Below, piece after piece: positions 23,618-35,863 of a stretch of 64,000 nucleotides of DNA. A model generated the notes under the pieces. The model did not search any database. It was given only the letters and a program-made list of their open reading frames with translations, and was not told the origin of the DNA. Origin of the DNA: Mycobacterium aquaticum (GTDB lineage Bacteria > Actinomycetota > Actinomycetes > Mycobacteriales > Mycobacteriaceae); contig NZ_MVHF01000003.1 of NCBI RefSeq assembly GCF_002086485.1, positions 62,001 to 126,000 on the forward strand, given 5' to 3'. The first letter of the stretch is position 1. Each line of letters opens with the position of its first letter. The position numbers and the translations under genes are program-made.

Positions 23618-26600
23618 GTGGTTGAGGCACCAGCCGCTGCGGTAGCTGTCATCGGAATGGCCTGCCGTCTGCCTGGCGGTATCGATTCCCCAGAACAGAT
23701 GTGGCAGGCCCTGCTGCGCGGCGACGACCTTGTCACCACCGTACCGACGGATCGTTGGGACGCCGAGGAGTACTACGACCCCGAACCCGGTGTGCCCGGG
23801 CGGTCGGTGTCGAAATGGGGCGCATTCCTCGACGACGTCGCCGGATTCGACGCCGACTTCTTCGGCATCAGCGACCGCGAGGCCACGGCCATCGACCCGC
23901 AGCACCGGTTGCTGCTGGAAACCGCGTGGGAAGCCGTCGAGCACGCCGGCATCGACCCCGCGACCCTCGCCGGATCGCTGACCGGCGTGTTCATGGGCCT
24001 GACCCACGGTGACTACCAGCTGCTCGCGGCAGACGCCCACTCGATCGAGGGGCCGTACGGCTTCACCGGCAACAACTTCAGCCTCGCCTCCGGCCGCATC
24101 GCCTACCACCTCGGTGCCCACGGCCCCGCGTACTCGGTCGACTCGGCCTGCTCATCGGGTCTGCTCGCGGTGCACAACGCCTGCCGCAGCCTGCACGACG
24201 GCGAGAGCGATCTGGCGTTGGCCGGTGGCGTGTGCATAGTGCTCGAGCCGCGAAAGCTGGCCTCGGGTTCGGCGCAGGGCATGTTGTCGCCGACGGGCCG
24301 CTGCCACGCCTTCGACGTGGCCGCGGACGGGTTCGTGTCCGGCGAGGCGTCCGCGGTGCTGCTGCTCAAGCGACTGGCCGACGCCGAACGTGACGGTGAC
24401 CGCATCCTGGCCGTCGTCCGCGGCACCGCCGCCAACCAGGACGGTCACACCGTCAACATCGCCACGCCCTCGCGCGACGCGCAGGTCGCGGTGTACCGGT
24501 CGGCGCTGTCGGTGGCAGGTGTCGACCCGGCCACCGTCGGGCTCGTCGAGGCGCACGGTACCGGCACACCGGTTGGCGATCCGATCGAATATGCAAGCCT
24601 GGCAACGGTTTACGGCACATCTGCGGCGTGCGCGCTTGGTTCGTCGAAAACCAACTTCGGCCACAGCCAATCGGCATCCGGCGCTGTCGGTCTGATCAAG
24701 GCCGTGCTGGCCCTGCAGCACGCCACGGTGCCACCGAATCTGCATTTCACCCAGCTGCCCGAGCAGATGGCCCGCATCGAGACCGGCCTGTTCGTGCCGC
24801 AGAACACGGTCGACTGGCCGGGCTCCGACGCGCACCCGCGTCGTGCCGCGGTGTCCTCCTACGGGCTGTCCGGGACCAACGTGCACGCCGTGCTGGAGCA
24901 GGCGCCCGACGCCGCCGACACCGCGCACCGGGACCCGCAGCCTGCCGGTTCGTCGTTGTTCGCACTGTCGGCGACGTCGGCCGACGAGCTACGGCGGACC
25001 TCGGGGCGCCTGGCCGACTGGTTGAGCGATCGCACCGACGTCGACGTGGCGGACCTCGCCTACACCCTGGCGCGCCGCCGGGCACACCGGCCGGTACGCA
25101 CCGCGGTGCTCGCCGAGGACCGCGACGGCCTGATCACCGGACTGCGCGGGATCGCCGACGGCGAGATGCCCTACGAGGCCGCGGTCGCGCCGGGCGATCG
25201 AGGACCGGTGTGGGTGTTCTCGGGGCAGGGCTCGCAGTGGGCCGGGATGGGCGCCGAACTGCTGACATGCGAGCCCGCGTTCGCCGCGGCCGTCGCCGAG
25301 CTCGAACCCCTGATCGCCCGGGAGTCCGGGTTCTCCGTGACCGAGGCCATGACGGCGGCAGACGTGGTGACCGGGATCGACCGGGTGCAGCCCACGGTGT
25401 TCGCGGTCCAGATCGCTTTGGCGGCGACCCTGCGGGCCCGCGGCGTCCAGCCGGGCGCCGTCGTCGGGCACTCGATGGGTGAGGTCGCCGCGGCGGTCGT
25501 CTCCGGGGTGCTGTCACTCGACGACGGGGTGAAGGTCATCTGCCGGCGCTCTCGGTTGATGGCGACCATTGCCGGTGCCGGTGCGATGGCATCGGTCGAG
25601 CTGCCGGCCCAGCAGGTGCTTTCAGAGCTGGCCGCGCGCGGGGTCAACGACGTGGTCCTGGCCGTGGTGGCATCGCCCAAGTCGACCGTGGTCGGCGGTG
25701 CGAAGGAGTCGATCCGCGCGCTCGTCGCCGAGTGGGAGAGCCGCGACATCATGGCCCGCGAGGTCGCTGTCGACGTCGCGTCCCACACTCCGCAGGTCGA
25801 TCCGATCCTCGACCAACTCGCCGACGAGCTCGCCGACCTCGACCCCGCCGAGCCGACCATCCCGTACTACTCGGCCACCCTGTACGACCCGCGGGACCTG
25901 GCCGACTGGGACGCCGACTACTGGGTGGACAACCTGCGGCACACCGTCCGCTTCGCCGCCGCGGTGCAGGCCGCGCTGGAGGATGGCTTCCGGGTGTTCA
26001 CCGAGCTCGCACCGCACCCGCTGCTGACCCACGCCGTGGACCAGACCGCCCGTGCGCTCGACATCCCGCACGTCGCGCTGGCGAGCCTGCGCCGCGACCA
26101 GGAACTGCCCGACGGCCTTCTGCCGGTGGTGGCCGATGTGCATGCCGCGGGGGCGCGCGTCGACTTCTCGGTGCTCTACCCCGACGGCCGGCTTATCGAC
26201 GCGCCTTTGCCCACCTGGACACGGCGGCAGTTGATCCTTACCCGCGATCCCAATGAGCTCGCACCCGGCGGAGCCGTGCTGGCAGTGCACCCGCTGCTCG
26301 GTGCCCACGTGCGACTCTCCGAGGAGCCCGAACGCCACGTCTGGCAGGCCGATGTCGGCACCGCGACGCAGCCATGGCTGGGCGATCACCAGGTGCACAA
26401 CGTCGCCGCACTTCCGGGTGCCGCGTACTGCGAGATGGCGCTGGCCGCCGGGCGCGCCGTGCTCGGTGACGCCGCCGAGGTGCACGACATCACGTTCGAC
26501 CAGATGCTGCTGCTCGAGGAGCAGACGCTGGTGTCGGCGGCCGCCACCGTGCGCGGAGCCGCAAGCGCCGACTTCGCGGTGGACACCCTGCAGGAGGGGG

Positions 26601-29600
26601 AGCTGCTGCGGCGCTGCGGCGCCCGGCTGCATCGCGCAGACAGCCCGGTGACCGCGCCCTCCTATGACGTCGACGCACTGTTCGCCGCCCACCCGCAGCG
26701 GGTCGAGGGCGCCGAGATGCGCGCCGGATACAGCGACCGCGGCATCCAGTACGGCCCGGCCTTCTCCGGTTTGGTCGCCGCGTATGTCGGTGCGCCGCAA
26801 GGCGATACAGTGCTCGCCGAAGTGGCGCTGCCGGGCTCGATCCGGTCACAGCAGGGCGTGTACGGCATCCACCCTGCCCTGCTCGACGCCTGCTTCCAGG
26901 CTGTCGGCGCGCATCCGCAGCTGCGCGACGACCGCACCGGCACGCTGATGCTGCCGCTCGGCGTGCGCCGGCTGCACGCCCACGGGTCAACCCGCAATGT
27001 GCGGTATTGCCTGGCCCGGATCACCGAGACCACCCCGACGGGCGTATCGGTCGACATCGATCTGCTCGACGAGCAGGGCGCGGTGCTGCTGGCGATCGCC
27101 GGGCTGCAGCTCGGCACCGGCGTATCGGCGAGCGGGCAGCGTGAGCGCACGCTGAACGAACGCCTGCTGGCCGTCGAATGGCGCAGCCAAGAGCTGCCCG
27201 AAGAGGACTTCAGCGATCCGGGACGCTGGCTGTTGATCAGCACGTCCGACGCTGCCGACCTGATGGCGACCAAGCTCGCCGATGCGCTCAAGACCCACGA
27301 TGTCGACGTCACCACCATGGCGTGGCCGCAGCACTCCGATCACGGGGCGCGCGCCGAACGGCTGCGCGAACACCTCGCGACCCGGCCGTTCAGCGATGTA
27401 CTCGTGGTCACCGCGCCGCGCAGCGGTGCGACCGATGAGCAGTCCGGCATCCGTGGCGGCGACACCGTACGCCACCTGGTGCACATCGCACGCGAACTGC
27501 CCGAGGTACACGGGGAGCCGCCGCGGCTGCACGTGCTGACCCGCAATGCGCAGACGGTGCTGGCCGAGGACACGGTCAACCTGGAGGAGGCCGGACTGCG
27601 GGGCCTGATCCGGGTGATCGGCATGGAGCATCCGCGGTTGAAGGCCAGCCAGATCGATGTCGACGACTACACCGACGCCGCCCGGGTGGTGGCTCAACTG
27701 ATGTCGGGCGCCGACGAGGACGAGACTGCCTGGCGTGGCGGCAATTGGTATGTGGCACGGCTGGTTCCGGGCCCGCTGCGGCCCGAGGAACGCCGCACCA
27801 CCGTGGTGAACCCGGCCCGCGAGGGCATGCGGCTGCAGATCCGCACACCCGGTGACATCCAGTCGCTGGAGCTGGCCGCGTTCGAACGGGTGGCGCCGGG
27901 CCCCGGACAGATCGAGGTGTCGGTCACCGCGTCCAACCTGAACTTCGCCGATGTGCTCGTGGCCTTCGGCCGGTATCCGAGCTTCGAGGGTCGCCTGCCG
28001 AAGCTGGGGGCCGACTTCTCCGGTGTGGTCACCGCCGTGGGCGCGGGTGTCGTCACTCATCAGGTCGGGGACCGGGTGGGCGGTATCTCGGCAGACGGGG
28101 CGTGGTCGACGTTCGTCACGTGCGATGCGAATCTCGCTGTCACGCTGCCGCCGAGCGTGCCGATGAACCGGGCGGCCGCCGTGCCCAGCGCGCATGCGAC
28201 CGCGTGGTACAGCCTGCATGACCTGGCGAGGATGTCGGCCGGCGACAAGGTGCTGATCCACTCCGCGACCGGTGGGGTGGGGCTGGCGGCCATCGCCATG
28301 GCACGTGCGGTCGGTGCCGAGATCTACGCCACCGCAGGCAGTGAATCGCGGCGAGACCTGTTGCGGGACATGGGTATCGAGCATGTCTACGATTCGCGCA
28401 GCATCGACTTCGCCGACCAGATCCGCCGCGACACCGACGGCTATGGCGTGGACATCGTGCTCAACTCGCTCACCGGCGCGGCGCAGCGGGCCGGTCTGGA
28501 ACTGCTGTCGTTCGGCGGCCGGTTCGTCGAGATCGGCAAGCGCGACATCTACGGCGACACCCGGATGGGGCTGTTCCCGTTCCGCCGCAATCTGTCGTTC
28601 TACGCCGTCGACCTGGCCCTGCTGGCGCTGACCGAGCCCGACACCGTGCGCCGGCTCTTGGAGGTCTGCTACCAGCGGATCGCCGACGGCACACTGCCGT
28701 TGCCGCAGACCACGCACTACCCGCTGCAGGACGGCGCCACCGCCATCCGCGTGATGGGCGCGGCCGAGCACACCGGCAAGCTGGTGCTCGACATCCCGCA
28801 CGGAGGTCAGATCTCGGCCGTGGTGCCACCGGAAGAGGCGCCGGTGTTCCAGCGTGACGGTGCCTACGTGATCACGGGCGGCCTGGGTGGTCTCGGGTTG
28901 TTCCTCGCCGAGACGCTGGCGAGCGCCGGCTGCGGCCGGATCGTGCTCAACGGTCGGTCCGCGCCGACCCCAGAAGCGCAGGCAGTGGTCGACCGGATTC
29001 GCCGGGCGGGCACGGAGGTCGCCGTCGAACTCGGCGACATCGCCGAACCCGCCACGGCCGTTCGCCTCGTGGAGGCGGCCTGCGCCACCGGCCTGCCGTT
29101 GCGCGGCGTGCTGCACGGTGCCGCGGTCGTCGAAGATGCCGTGCTGGCCAACATCACCGACGAACTGGTCGAAAGAGACTGGGCGCCCAAGGTTTACGGT
29201 GCCTGGAACCTGCATCAGGCCACCCGCAAGCAGTCGCTGGACTGGTTCTGCTCGTTCTCGTCGGCAGCGGCGCTGGTCGGCTCGCCCGGGCAGGGCGCCT
29301 ATGCCGCGGCCAACAGCTGGCTGGATGCCTTCACGCACTGGCGGCGCAAACAGGGCTTGCCCGCGCTGGCGATCGCGTGGGGACCGTGGTCGGAGATCGG
29401 TCGCGGCATGGGCCTGGCCGAGCATTCGGGAACCGCGATCTCGCCCGAGGAAGGCGCCCACGCGTTCACCACGCTGCTGCGCCACGACCGCGCCTACAGC
29501 GGTTACGCACCGGTGGTCGGGACGCCGTGGCTCGCTGCGTTCGCGCAGAACAGCAGATTCGCCGAAGCGTTCCGGTCCACGGGCGGCAACCGGGGCGGCG

Positions 29601-29890
29601 GTAGCGCTTTCCTGGCCGAGTTGCACGCGCTGCCCCAGGACGAATGGCAGGCCCGGATGCGCCGGATGATCGCAGAGCAGATCGGTCTGATCCTGCGCCG
29701 GGCGGTCGATCCCGACCGCCCGCTGGCCGAGTACGGTCTCGATTCGCTCGGCACCCTCGAGGTGCGCACCCGGATCGAGGCGGAAACCGGAATCCGAATC
29801 GGAGCAACGGATATCAGCACCGTGCGGGTTCTCGCCGAGCGTCTCTGCGACGCCCTGGCCCCCGAGTCGCCCGTAGCGGTCCCGTCGTGA
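23618..29890 (+). CDS. Mas-type iterative polyketide synthase (KS-AT-DH-ER-KR-ACP)
   Basis: A 2090-residue single-module, fully reducing PKS of the mycocerosic acid synthase family (Mas, Pks2, Pks3/4 and Pks5 are 2100-2126 residues). It should extend a starter acyl chain to a saturated methyl-branched fatty acid. Domains: KS about 10-430 (Cys178 in DSACSSG), AT about 530-830 (Ser619 in [10 protein letters not shown] motif expected for methylmalonyl-CoA), DH about 890-1160 ([15 protein letters not shown]), ER about 1425-1730 (NADPH loop [11 protein letters not shown]), KR about 1745-1960 (TGGLGGLG) and ACP with Ser2043 (GLDSLG). GTG 23618 is 9 bases after AGAGG; TTG 23615 or 23609 are alternatives. 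It heads cluster 1 and is the likely source of the acyl chain used by the acyltransferases that follow. Confidence 0.95.
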   Translation: MVEAPAAAVAVIGMACRLPGGIDSPEQMWQALLRGDDLVTTVPTDRWDAEEYYDPEPGVPGRSVSKWGAFLDDVAGFDADFFGISDREATAIDPQHRLLLETAWEAVEHAGIDPATLAGSLTGVFMGLTHGDYQLLAADAHSIEGPYGFTGNNFSLASGRIAYHLGAHGPAYSVDSACSSGLLAVHNACRSLHDGESDLALAGGVCIVLEPRKLASGSAQGMLSPTGRCHAFDVAADGFVSGEASAVLLLKRLADAERDGDRILAVVRGTAANQDGHTVNIATPSRDAQVAVYRSALSVAGVDPATVGLVEAHGTGTPVGDPIEYASLATVYGTSAACALGSSKTNFGHSQSASGAVGLIKAVLALQHATVPPNLHFTQLPEQMARIETGLFVPQNTVDWPGSDAHPRRAAVSSYGLSGTNVHAVLEQAPDAADTAHRDPQPAGSSLFALSATSADELRRTSGRLADWLSDRTDVDVADLAYTLARRRAHRPVRTAVLAEDRDGLITGLRGIADGEMPYEAAVAPGDRGPVWVFSGQGSQWAGMGAELLTCEPAFAAAVAELEPLIARESGFSVTEAMTAADVVTGIDRVQPTVFAVQIALAATLRARGVQPGAVVGHSMGEVAAAVVSGVLSLDDGVKVICRRSRLMATIAGAGAMASVELPAQQVLSELAARGVNDVVLAVVASPKSTVVGGAKESIRALVAEWESRDIMAREVAVDVASHTPQVDPILDQLADELADLDPAEPTIPYYSATLYDPRDLADWDADYWVDNLRHTVRFAAAVQAALEDGFRVFTELAPHPLLTHAVDQTARALDIPHVALASLRRDQELPDGLLPVVADVHAAGARVDFSVLYPDGRLIDAPLPTWTRRQLILTRDPNELAPGGAVLAVHPLLGAHVRLSEEPERHVWQADVGTATQPWLGDHQVHNVAALPGAAYCEMALAAGRAVLGDAAEVHDITFDQMLLLEEQTLVSAAATVRGAASADFAVDTLQEGELLRRCGARLHRADSPVTAPSYDVDALFAAHPQRVEGAEMRAGYSDRGIQYGPAFSGLVAAYVGAPQGDTVLAEVALPGSIRSQQGVYGIHPALLDACFQAVGAHPQLRDDRTGTLMLPLGVRRLHAHGSTRNVRYCLARITETTPTGVSVDIDLLDEQGAVLLAIAGLQLGTGVSASGQRERTLNERLLAVEWRSQELPEEDFSDPGRWLLISTSDAADLMATKLADALKTHDVDVTTMAWPQHSDHGARAERLREHLATRPFSDVLVVTAPRSGATDEQSGIRGGDTVRHLVHIARELPEVHGEPPRLHVLTRNAQTVLAEDTVNLEEAGLRGLIRVIGMEHPRLKASQIDVDDYTDAARVVAQLMSGADEDETAWRGGNWYVARLVPGPLRPEERRTTVVNPAREGMRLQIRTPGDIQSLELAAFERVAPGPGQIEVSVTASNLNFADVLVAFGRYPSFEGRLPKLGADFSGVVTAVGAGVVTHQVGDRVGGISADGAWSTFVTCDANLAVTLPPSVPMNRAAAVPSAHATAWYSLHDLARMSAGDKVLIHSATGGVGLAAIAMARAVGAEIYATAGSESRRDLLRDMGIEHVYDSRSIDFADQIRRDTDGYGVDIVLNSLTGAAQRAGLELLSFGGRFVEIGKRDIYGDTRMGLFPFRRNLSFYAVDLALLALTEPDTVRRLLEVCYQRIADGTLPLPQTTHYPLQDGATAIRVMGAAEHTGKLVLDIPHGGQISAVVPPEEAPVFQRDGAYVITGGLGGLGLFLAETLASAGCGRIVLNGRSAPTPEAQAVVDRIRRAGTEVAVELGDIAEPATAVRLVEAACATGLPLRGVLHGAAVVEDAVLANITDELVERDWAPKVYGAWNLHQATRKQSLDWFCSFSSAAALVGSPGQGAYAAANSWLDAFTHWRRKQGLPALAIAWGPWSEIGRGMGLAEHSGTAISPEEGAHAFTTLLRHDRAYSGYAPVVGTPWLAAFAQNSRFAEAFRSTGGNRGGGSAFLAELHALPQDEWQARMRRMIAEQIGLILRRAVDPDRPLAEYGLDSLGTLEVRTRIEAETGIRIGATDISTVRVLAERLCDALAPESPVAVPS

Positions 29891-29939
29891 TGGCGGCTGC
29901 CGCAGGGGCACGCACACCGTTCGAGGCAGGAGATGTCCA

Positions 29940-31379
29940 GTGGTTGCGATGAAGCCGATCCACGACTGGGCCGGTGAACCCGGCGAGGTGGTGTCGTGGC
30001 ACCCGTCGCGGGCGTCGGTGACCAAGGTGAGCGAGGCTCCGGTCAGTGATGTGCCGGTGAGCTATCAGCAGGAGCAACATCTGCTGGCCTACCGCAAGCA
30101 CCGGGCGCACGGTACCGACATGGCCCGGCTCAACGTCCCGGCGTGGGACATCCCCGGCCGGTGCGACGTCCGCGCCATGACGCACGTGATCAACGCGTAC
30201 CTGCGCCGCCATGACACGTTCCACAGCTGGTTCGAGTACACCGACGACGACCGCATCGTCCGCCACAAGGTGGCCAATCCACGTGACATCAAGTTCGTGC
30301 CGACCCAGCACGGTGAGATGTCGGCGAACCAGTGGCGCGACCACGTCCTGGCCACGCCCGATCCGTGGCAGTGGGATTGCTTCCACTTCGGAATCATCCA
30401 GCGCCCCGGCCATTTCACGATGTACATCAGCGTCGACCACGTCCACACCGATGCCATGTTCATGGGTTTGGCCTTCGTCGAGATCCACATGATGTACCAC
30501 GCGCTGGTGCACGGGGCCGCGCCGCTGCAGTTGCCGGAGGCGGGCAGCTACGACCGGTACTGCGTGCAGCAGCGGGAGTTCACCGCACGCCTCGACGGGG
30601 ATTCACCGGAGATCCGCGACTGGATGAGCTTCCTGGAGGCCAATGACGGGACGCTGCCACGCTTTCCGTTGCCTCTCGGAGATCCGTCGTTGCCGTACAC
30701 CGGGGACGTCGTCACCGTGGAGTTGCTCGACAAGGAGCAGGGGGACCGGTTCGAGTCGGCCTGCATGGCGGCGGGTGCACGGTTCAGCGGTGGGGTCTTC
30801 GCGTGCGGGGCCCTGGCCCAGTACGCGCTGACCGGCGCCGAGACCTACAGCGTCATCACCCCGACGACCACTCGCCGCACCGAGGCCGAGTTCATGACGA
30901 CGGGCTGGTTCACCGGGCTGGTGCCCATCACGGTGCCGGTGTCGACGGCGTCGTTCGCGGCGACGGCCCGGGCCGCGCAGCGCTCGTTCGACGGTGGCAT
31001 GGATCTGGCGCATGTGCCCTTCGAGCGGGTGCTCGAGTTGGCCGATCCGCAGAGCGGCATCCGGCCGCCCGATCCGGGTGTCCCGATGCTGTCGTATCTG
31101 GATGCCGGTCTGCTCTCACCTGGGGTGATCGGTGAGTGGCAGCGCCTCGGCGGCACCATCTACAGCGATTCCCGGTCGGCCTACCAGGTCGGCATGTGGG
31201 TCAACCGCGTCGAAGACCGGACCACGGTGACCGCGGCGTTCCCGAGCAATCCGATCGCCAGGGAATCGGTGTTGCGCTACCTCGAGGCGATGAAAGCGGC
31301 GTACCTGCGGGTGATCGAGGGCCACGACGCGGTGCGACCGTTCACCGATGTCGACGACTTCGACCTGAAAACCGCGTGA
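29940..31379 (+). CDS. PapA-family acyltransferase
   Basis: A 479-residue polyketide-associated protein of the condensation-enzyme superfamily, resembling PapA1/PapA2/PapA3, which acylate trehalose or similar sugars. The HHxxxDG active site is present in the degenerate form DHVHTDA, giving catalytic His167 and Asp171. The flanking His and Gly are replaced, as in several PapA proteins. No signal peptide is present, so it acts in the cytosol. GTG 29940 is preferred, 7 bases after AGGAG; ATG 29949 is too far. The next start overlaps its stop by 4 bases. Expected job: moving chains from the PKS onto an acceptor, identity unknown. Confidence 0.9.
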   Translation: MVAMKPIHDWAGEPGEVVSWHPSRASVTKVSEAPVSDVPVSYQQEQHLLAYRKHRAHGTDMARLNVPAWDIPGRCDVRAMTHVINAYLRRHDTFHSWFEYTDDDRIVRHKVANPRDIKFVPTQHGEMSANQWRDHVLATPDPWQWDCFHFGIIQRPGHFTMYISVDHVHTDAMFMGLAFVEIHMMYHALVHGAAPLQLPEAGSYDRYCVQQREFTARLDGDSPEIRDWMSFLEANDGTLPRFPLPLGDPSLPYTGDVVTVELLDKEQGDRFESACMAAGARFSGGVFACGALAQYALTGAETYSVITPTTTRRTEAEFMTTGWFTGLVPITVPVSTASFAATARAAQRSFDGGMDLAHVPFERVLELADPQSGIRPPDPGVPMLSYLDAGLLSPGVIGEWQRLGGTIYSDSRSAYQVGMWVNRVEDRTTVTAAFPSNPIARESVLRYLEAMKAAYLRVIEGHDAVRPFTDVDDFDLKTA

Positions 31380-32722
31380 GCATGCGCGACAACCGGCTCG
31401 AGTTCACCGACCAGGCCATGTTTCTGGGCTTGCGTGCCACCGGCCAGGAAGCCGTCATGCAGTGCGTGTGGATCTACGAACGACCGGTCGACTACGACGG
31501 CCTGCGGCGGTTCCACGCGGGTATGGGCCATGGGCTGTTCGGTAGGCGAATCGAACGCTCGCCCTTGCCTTTTGGCAGACACCGCTGGGTCTGCGCACCG
31601 GGTCCCCAGACGCCGCTGGACATCGCAGAACCACGTGACCGCGCGGACCTGGGTCGGTGGGTCGACGAGCGGGCGGCGTTGCCGTTGGATCCCGAGCACG
31701 GTCCCGGGTGGCACATGGGCGTGCTGCCGATGACCGACGGCTCGACGGCGATCAGCCTGGTGGGCTCGCACTGCCTCGGCGATGGCGGCGGGGGAATCCT
31801 CACGGTCTTGGATGCGGTGTACGGCAACAAGACCGACTTCGGTCATCCGCTGCCCGGGTCGCGTACCCGGTGGCGGGCAATCGGGGCGGACCTGCGCGGC
31901 ACGCTGCGTGGCATGCCCGAGGTGGCCCGCACGGTGCGGGCAGCCGTGGCGCTCGCCCGTCGGCGACGCGATGACATCGCCCGGTCGGACGCGGCGCGGC
32001 CCCGCGTGCTCGCGGGTGCCGACGACCGCGTGTACATGCCCGCCGTCACCGCATACGTCAATCACGAGGATTGGAATCTCCGCGCTAAAACCCTTGGCGG
32101 CAACAGCTATTCGCTGGTCGCTGGGTTCGCGGCGAAGCTCGCGGAATCGATGGGGCGGGTACGCGCAGCCGATGGTCTTGTCACGCTGAACATCCCGCAG
32201 AACGATCGAACCCTCGACCAGGACACCCGCGCCAACGCGGTCCGACTCGTCAACGTCGCAGTCGACCCGACCGGGGTGACCACAGACCTCTCCGGGGCCC
32301 GCGCCGCCATCAAGCAGGCGATCAACACGGCCCGCGACACACCCGACGAAGCACTGGTGCTACTACCGCTGACCCCGTTCATCCCGAAGCGGGTGGTGCG
32401 CAAGATGGCCGACGTCGTGTTCGGGTTCGCGGCCGACCTGCCGGTGTCCTGCTCCAACATGGGTGATGTCCCGTCGGCGCTGGCGAAGGCCGACGGCACC
32501 GAGGCCGACTATCTGTACTTCCGCGGCGTGGACCGATACGCCACCCGCCAGGCCATCGAGCAGCGTTGCGGCCTGCTCACCGTGGTCGCCTGCGGGGTGG
32601 GCGGCACGATCTCGCTGAGCATCGTCGGTTACCAACCGCGCGCGGAGAACTCCACGCCGTGGCTGCACAAGCTGGTCGGCGAAACCCTCGCGGCGTTCGA
32701 ACTCACCGGCAAGATCGAGTAG
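31376..32722 (+). CDS. Condensation-fold acyltransferase, first of a tandem pair
   Basis: A 448-residue protein with the architecture of WS/DGAT and condensation-type acyltransferases. The motif GSHCLGDGGGG (His132) corresponds to HHxxxDG with the first His replaced by Ser, and the late motif PVSCSNMGDVP corresponds to the conserved SN.G near the second half-domain. It shares long identical stretches with the next gene (FGRRIERSPLPFGR, GGNSYS, TPDE). The start is GTG 31376, overlapping papA by 4 bases (GTGA), with ATG 31382 as alternative. It is not one of the named Pap proteins. The acyl donor and acceptor are unknown; the cluster suggests transfer of PKS or FadD-linked acyl chains. Confidence 0.8.
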   Translation: MSMRDNRLEFTDQAMFLGLRATGQEAVMQCVWIYERPVDYDGLRRFHAGMGHGLFGRRIERSPLPFGRHRWVCAPGPQTPLDIAEPRDRADLGRWVDERAALPLDPEHGPGWHMGVLPMTDGSTAISLVGSHCLGDGGGGILTVLDAVYGNKTDFGHPLPGSRTRWRAIGADLRGTLRGMPEVARTVRAAVALARRRRDDIARSDAARPRVLAGADDRVYMPAVTAYVNHEDWNLRAKTLGGNSYSLVAGFAAKLAESMGRVRAADGLVTLNIPQNDRTLDQDTRANAVRLVNVAVDPTGVTTDLSGARAAIKQAINTARDTPDEALVLLPLTPFIPKRVVRKMADVVFGFAADLPVSCSNMGDVPSALAKADGTEADYLYFRGVDRYATRQAIEQRCGLLTVVACGVGGTISLSIVGYQPRAENSTPWLHKLVGETLAAFELTGKIE

Positions 32723-32728
32723 GTCCTG

Positions 32729-34096
32729 ATGACTCAATCTCATTCCCCCACACGGCCATCGACGGAGCACCGCCTCGCGCTGTGGGACGAGGCGGCGGTG
32801 CGCACGATGCGCGCCACCGGCCGGGTCCAGGTCATGCAGTGCACGTGGGTGTACGACCACCCGATCGACTTCGACGGGCTCCGCCGATTCCACCAGAACT
32901 TCGGCGGCGGCCTCTTCGGCCGCCGAATCGAGCGCTCCCCGTTGCCGTTCGGGCGGTATCGCTGGGTATCGGCACTGGGCCCCCAGGCGCCACTGGATGT
33001 CGCGGAGCCGCGGTCGCGGGCGCAGATCGCCGACTGGCTCGACGAGCGGGCCCAGCTGCCGATCGATCCCGAGAGCGGACCCGGTTGGCATCTCGGTGTG
33101 CTGCCGGTGACCGACGGCTCGACCGCGGTCACTGTGGTGGCCTCGCACTGCCTCGGTGACGGCGTCGGGGGAGTGATGGTGATCGCCGACGCGATCGCCG
33201 GCAGACGCCCCGATCTCGGCTACCCGCCGCCGAACTCCCGACCGCGGTGGCGGGCGATACTGCGCGATGTCCGCGAGACCGCATCGAGCCTGCCCGAGGT
33301 CGTCCACACCATCGTCGACGCGGTCAAGCAGCTGCGCGGGCAGAATCCCGACGAGGCCGCGCCCGCGGTTTCCCGGCCGGCGGTACCCGACGGCGACAAA
33401 CCGATTGTGCTGCCGATGATCTCGGTGTTCGTCGACCTGGCCGACTGGAATGCCAGAGCGGAAGCCGTCGGCGGGAACAGCTATTCGATGCTGGCCGGTT
33501 TCGCGGCGAAGCTCGGGGAGCGGATGCGACGCTGCGGCGCCGACGGCGATGTCACACTGCTGATCGCCGTCAACGACCGCACCGACGGCGACACCCGGGC
33601 CAACGCGATGTCGTTGGCCACCGCGCGGGTCGACCCGCTGACGGTCACCACCGACCAGTCCGGCGCCCGTGCCGTCATCCGGCAGGCGTTCAAGACCATG
33701 CGCGACACGCCCGACGAAACGCTGCGGCTCCTGCCGCTGACTCCTCTGGTGCCCAAGCGGCTGCTGAAACGGGTCGCGGATGGCTTCCTCGCGTCCGGTG
33801 ATCTGCCGGTGTCGTGCTCCAATCTCGGCGACCTGCCGACCCACGTGGCACGGGTGGACGGCACCGAGGCCGAGTACATCGTGTTCCGCGGTGTCGACCA
33901 GGGCACCACCCGCCAGGAGCTGGAGGACGCCGCCGGGCAACTCGTGTTGGTGTCCGCCCGTGTGGGCGGCAAGGTGTCCATCGGGATCACCGGATACCAA
34001 GCGGGCGAACACAATTCGAAGGCCAGACTGGCCGAACTGGCGGCGAAGACCCTCGCCGAGTTCGATCTCACCGCCGAAATCGACTGGAACAGCTGA
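32729..34096 (+). CDS. Condensation-fold acyltransferase, second of a tandem pair
   Basis: A 455-residue paralogue of the preceding protein, clearly a tandem duplicate. It keeps the same active-site variant ASHCLGDGVGG (His140), the shared core FGRRIERSPLPFGRYRW and the late motif PVSCSNLGDLP. It has an extra 12-residue polar N-terminus. ATG 32729 lies 6 bases after the previous stop. Two diverged copies suggest that two acylations, or two acceptors, are handled in the pathway. This is inference. Confidence 0.8.
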   Translation: MTQSHSPTRPSTEHRLALWDEAAVRTMRATGRVQVMQCTWVYDHPIDFDGLRRFHQNFGGGLFGRRIERSPLPFGRYRWVSALGPQAPLDVAEPRSRAQIADWLDERAQLPIDPESGPGWHLGVLPVTDGSTAVTVVASHCLGDGVGGVMVIADAIAGRRPDLGYPPPNSRPRWRAILRDVRETASSLPEVVHTIVDAVKQLRGQNPDEAAPAVSRPAVPDGDKPIVLPMISVFVDLADWNARAEAVGGNSYSMLAGFAAKLGERMRRCGADGDVTLLIAVNDRTDGDTRANAMSLATARVDPLTVTTDQSGARAVIRQAFKTMRDTPDETLRLLPLTPLVPKRLLKRVADGFLASGDLPVSCSNLGDLPTHVARVDGTEAEYIVFRGVDQGTTRQELEDAAGQLVLVSARVGGKVSIGITGYQAGEHNSKARLAELAAKTLAEFDLTAEIDWNS

Positions 34097-34111
34097 GAAA
34101 GGCTCAAATCG

Positions 34112-35857
34112 ATGACCGATACGACGCTGATCGGCGTGCTGCGGGAACGCGCCAGCCTTCAGCCCGACGACGTTGCCTACACGTACCTGGACTACGACAC
34201 CGATCCCGAGGGCACACCCGTCCCGCTGACCTGGTCTCAGCTGTACCGCAAGGTGCGGGGACTGGCGCACGTCCTACGACAGAACGGCTCGGTCGGGGAC
34301 CGTGCGGTGATCCTGGCTCCGCAGGGCCTCGAATACGTCATCTCGTTCCTCGCCGCGCTGCAGGCCGGCTTCATCGCCGTCCCGCTGTCCGTGCCGATGG
34401 GCGGCGTGCACGACGAGCGGGTGTCGGCGGTGCTCGGCGATTGCCGGCCGTCGGTGATCCTGACCACCTCGCCGTCCACCGCCGATGTCGCCGAATACGC
34501 GGTCCGACAAGGAGATTGCGCAGAGCCGACGGTCATCGCGGTCGACACGCTCGATCTCGACGCCCGTGTGAAGGCCATCAGCGACCGCGAGTCCCGTCCG
34601 GAGACCGCCTACCTGCAGTACACGTCGGGCTCGACCCGCACCCCGGCCGGGGTGATGGTGACCAATCGCAATCTGACGGCCAACTTCGAACAGATGATGT
34701 GCGACTTCTTCCCGCACTTCGGCAAGGTGCCGCCACCGGGCACCACGGTGGTCTCGTGGCTGCCGTTCTACCACGACATGGGGCTGATGCTCGGCGTGGT
34801 CGCCCCGATCCTCGGCGGCTGGCACACGGTGTTCACCACACCGTTGCAGTTCCTGGCCAAGCCCGCCCGCTGGCCCGCGCTGATGGCGCGGTATCCCCGC
34901 GCACTGACGGCCGGCCCCAACTTCGCCTTCGAGCTCGCCGCGGCCCGCACCACCGACGAGGACATGGCCGGACTGGACATGGGCGACGTGCTCGCGGTAA
35001 TGAGCGGTAGCGAACGCGTCCACGAGGCCACCCTGCGGCGCTTCGCGCAGCGGTTCGCCAAATTCGGTTTCCGCGAAGAGGTGCTACGGCCGTCCTACGG
35101 TCTGGCCGAGGCGACGCTCTATGTCGCCACCGGCGAGCCTGGACCGCCCAGCGTCGTCACGTTCGAACCGGAGAAGCTCTCGGTCGGCCACGCCGAGCGG
35201 ACCGGCACCGGACCCGGCACGCAGCTGGTCGGGTACGGCACCCCCGAATCGCCGGTGGTCCGCATCGTCGATCCAGAGACCCGCGTCGAGGTCCAGGCCG
35301 GAGCCATCGGTGAGATCTGGTCGCACGGTGAGAACAACTGCATCGGTTACTGGGAGAAGCCAGAGCAGACCGAGCACACCTTCCGGGCCACCCTGGCCGG
35401 CCCGTCAGCGGGCACGCCGGAAGGACCGTGGCTGCGCACCGGAGACCTCGGGTTCATCTCCGACGGCGAACTGTTCATCATCGGGCGCATCAAGGACCTG
35501 CTCATCGTGCGGGGGCGCAACCATTACCCCGACGACATCGAAGCCACCATCGGTGAGATCACCGGCGGACGCGTCGCGGCGATCGCGGTCGAATCCGACC
35601 GCACCGAGCAACTCGTCGCGATCATCGAGGTCAAGAAGCGCGGTGACACCGAAGAAGCGGCAGCCGAGAACCTGCTGAGCATCAAACGCGAGGTGGCCTC
35701 GGCGATTTCGCAGGCCTACGGGCTCAGCGCCGCGGACCTCGTGCTGGTACCCAGGGGCGCGATCCCCATCACCACCAGTGGCAAGATCCGGCGCGCGTCG
35801 TGTGCCGAGCAGTACCGCAACGACCAGTTCAACCGCCTCGACGTCAGGATCGCGTAG
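34112..35857 (+). CDS. Long-chain fatty acyl-AMP ligase (FAAL), FadD28/FadD23 type
   Basis: A 581-residue adenylate-forming enzyme that activates a fatty acid as acyl-AMP and hands it to a PKS rather than to CoA. FAAL hallmarks: [16 protein letters not shown] near residue 170, [16 protein letters not shown]-like motif ([12 protein letters not shown]), [10 protein letters not shown], and RTGDLGF with RIKDLLI. The C-terminal lysine motif is ITTSGKIRR. Length equals FadD26/FadD28. ATG 34112. It probably loads the starter for the Mas-type PKS in the same cluster. Confidence 0.93.
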   Translation: MTDTTLIGVLRERASLQPDDVAYTYLDYDTDPEGTPVPLTWSQLYRKVRGLAHVLRQNGSVGDRAVILAPQGLEYVISFLAALQAGFIAVPLSVPMGGVHDERVSAVLGDCRPSVILTTSPSTADVAEYAVRQGDCAEPTVIAVDTLDLDARVKAISDRESRPETAYLQYTSGSTRTPAGVMVTNRNLTANFEQMMCDFFPHFGKVPPPGTTVVSWLPFYHDMGLMLGVVAPILGGWHTVFTTPLQFLAKPARWPALMARYPRALTAGPNFAFELAAARTTDEDMAGLDMGDVLAVMSGSERVHEATLRRFAQRFAKFGFREEVLRPSYGLAEATLYVATGEPGPPSVVTFEPEKLSVGHAERTGTGPGTQLVGYGTPESPVVRIVDPETRVEVQAGAIGEIWSHGENNCIGYWEKPEQTEHTFRATLAGPSAGTPEGPWLRTGDLGFISDGELFIIGRIKDLLIVRGRNHYPDDIEATIGEITGGRVAAIAVESDRTEQLVAIIEVKKRGDTEEAAAENLLSIKREVASAISQAYGLSAADLVLVPRGAIPITTSGKIRRASCAEQYRNDQFNRLDVRIA

Positions 35858-35863
35858 CAGAAC

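Noticed and set aside
26987..30025. A 1012-codon open frame on the minus strand opposite the Mas-type PKS
   Set aside because: Its codons are the mirror of a high-GC gene with strong domain evidence on the plus strand; the product is Arg/Gly/His-rich with no recognisable domain.
32363..34270. A 635-codon minus-strand frame across the tandem acyltransferases
   Set aside because: It spans two real genes with matching motifs on the plus strand, and no domain is recognisable in its product.
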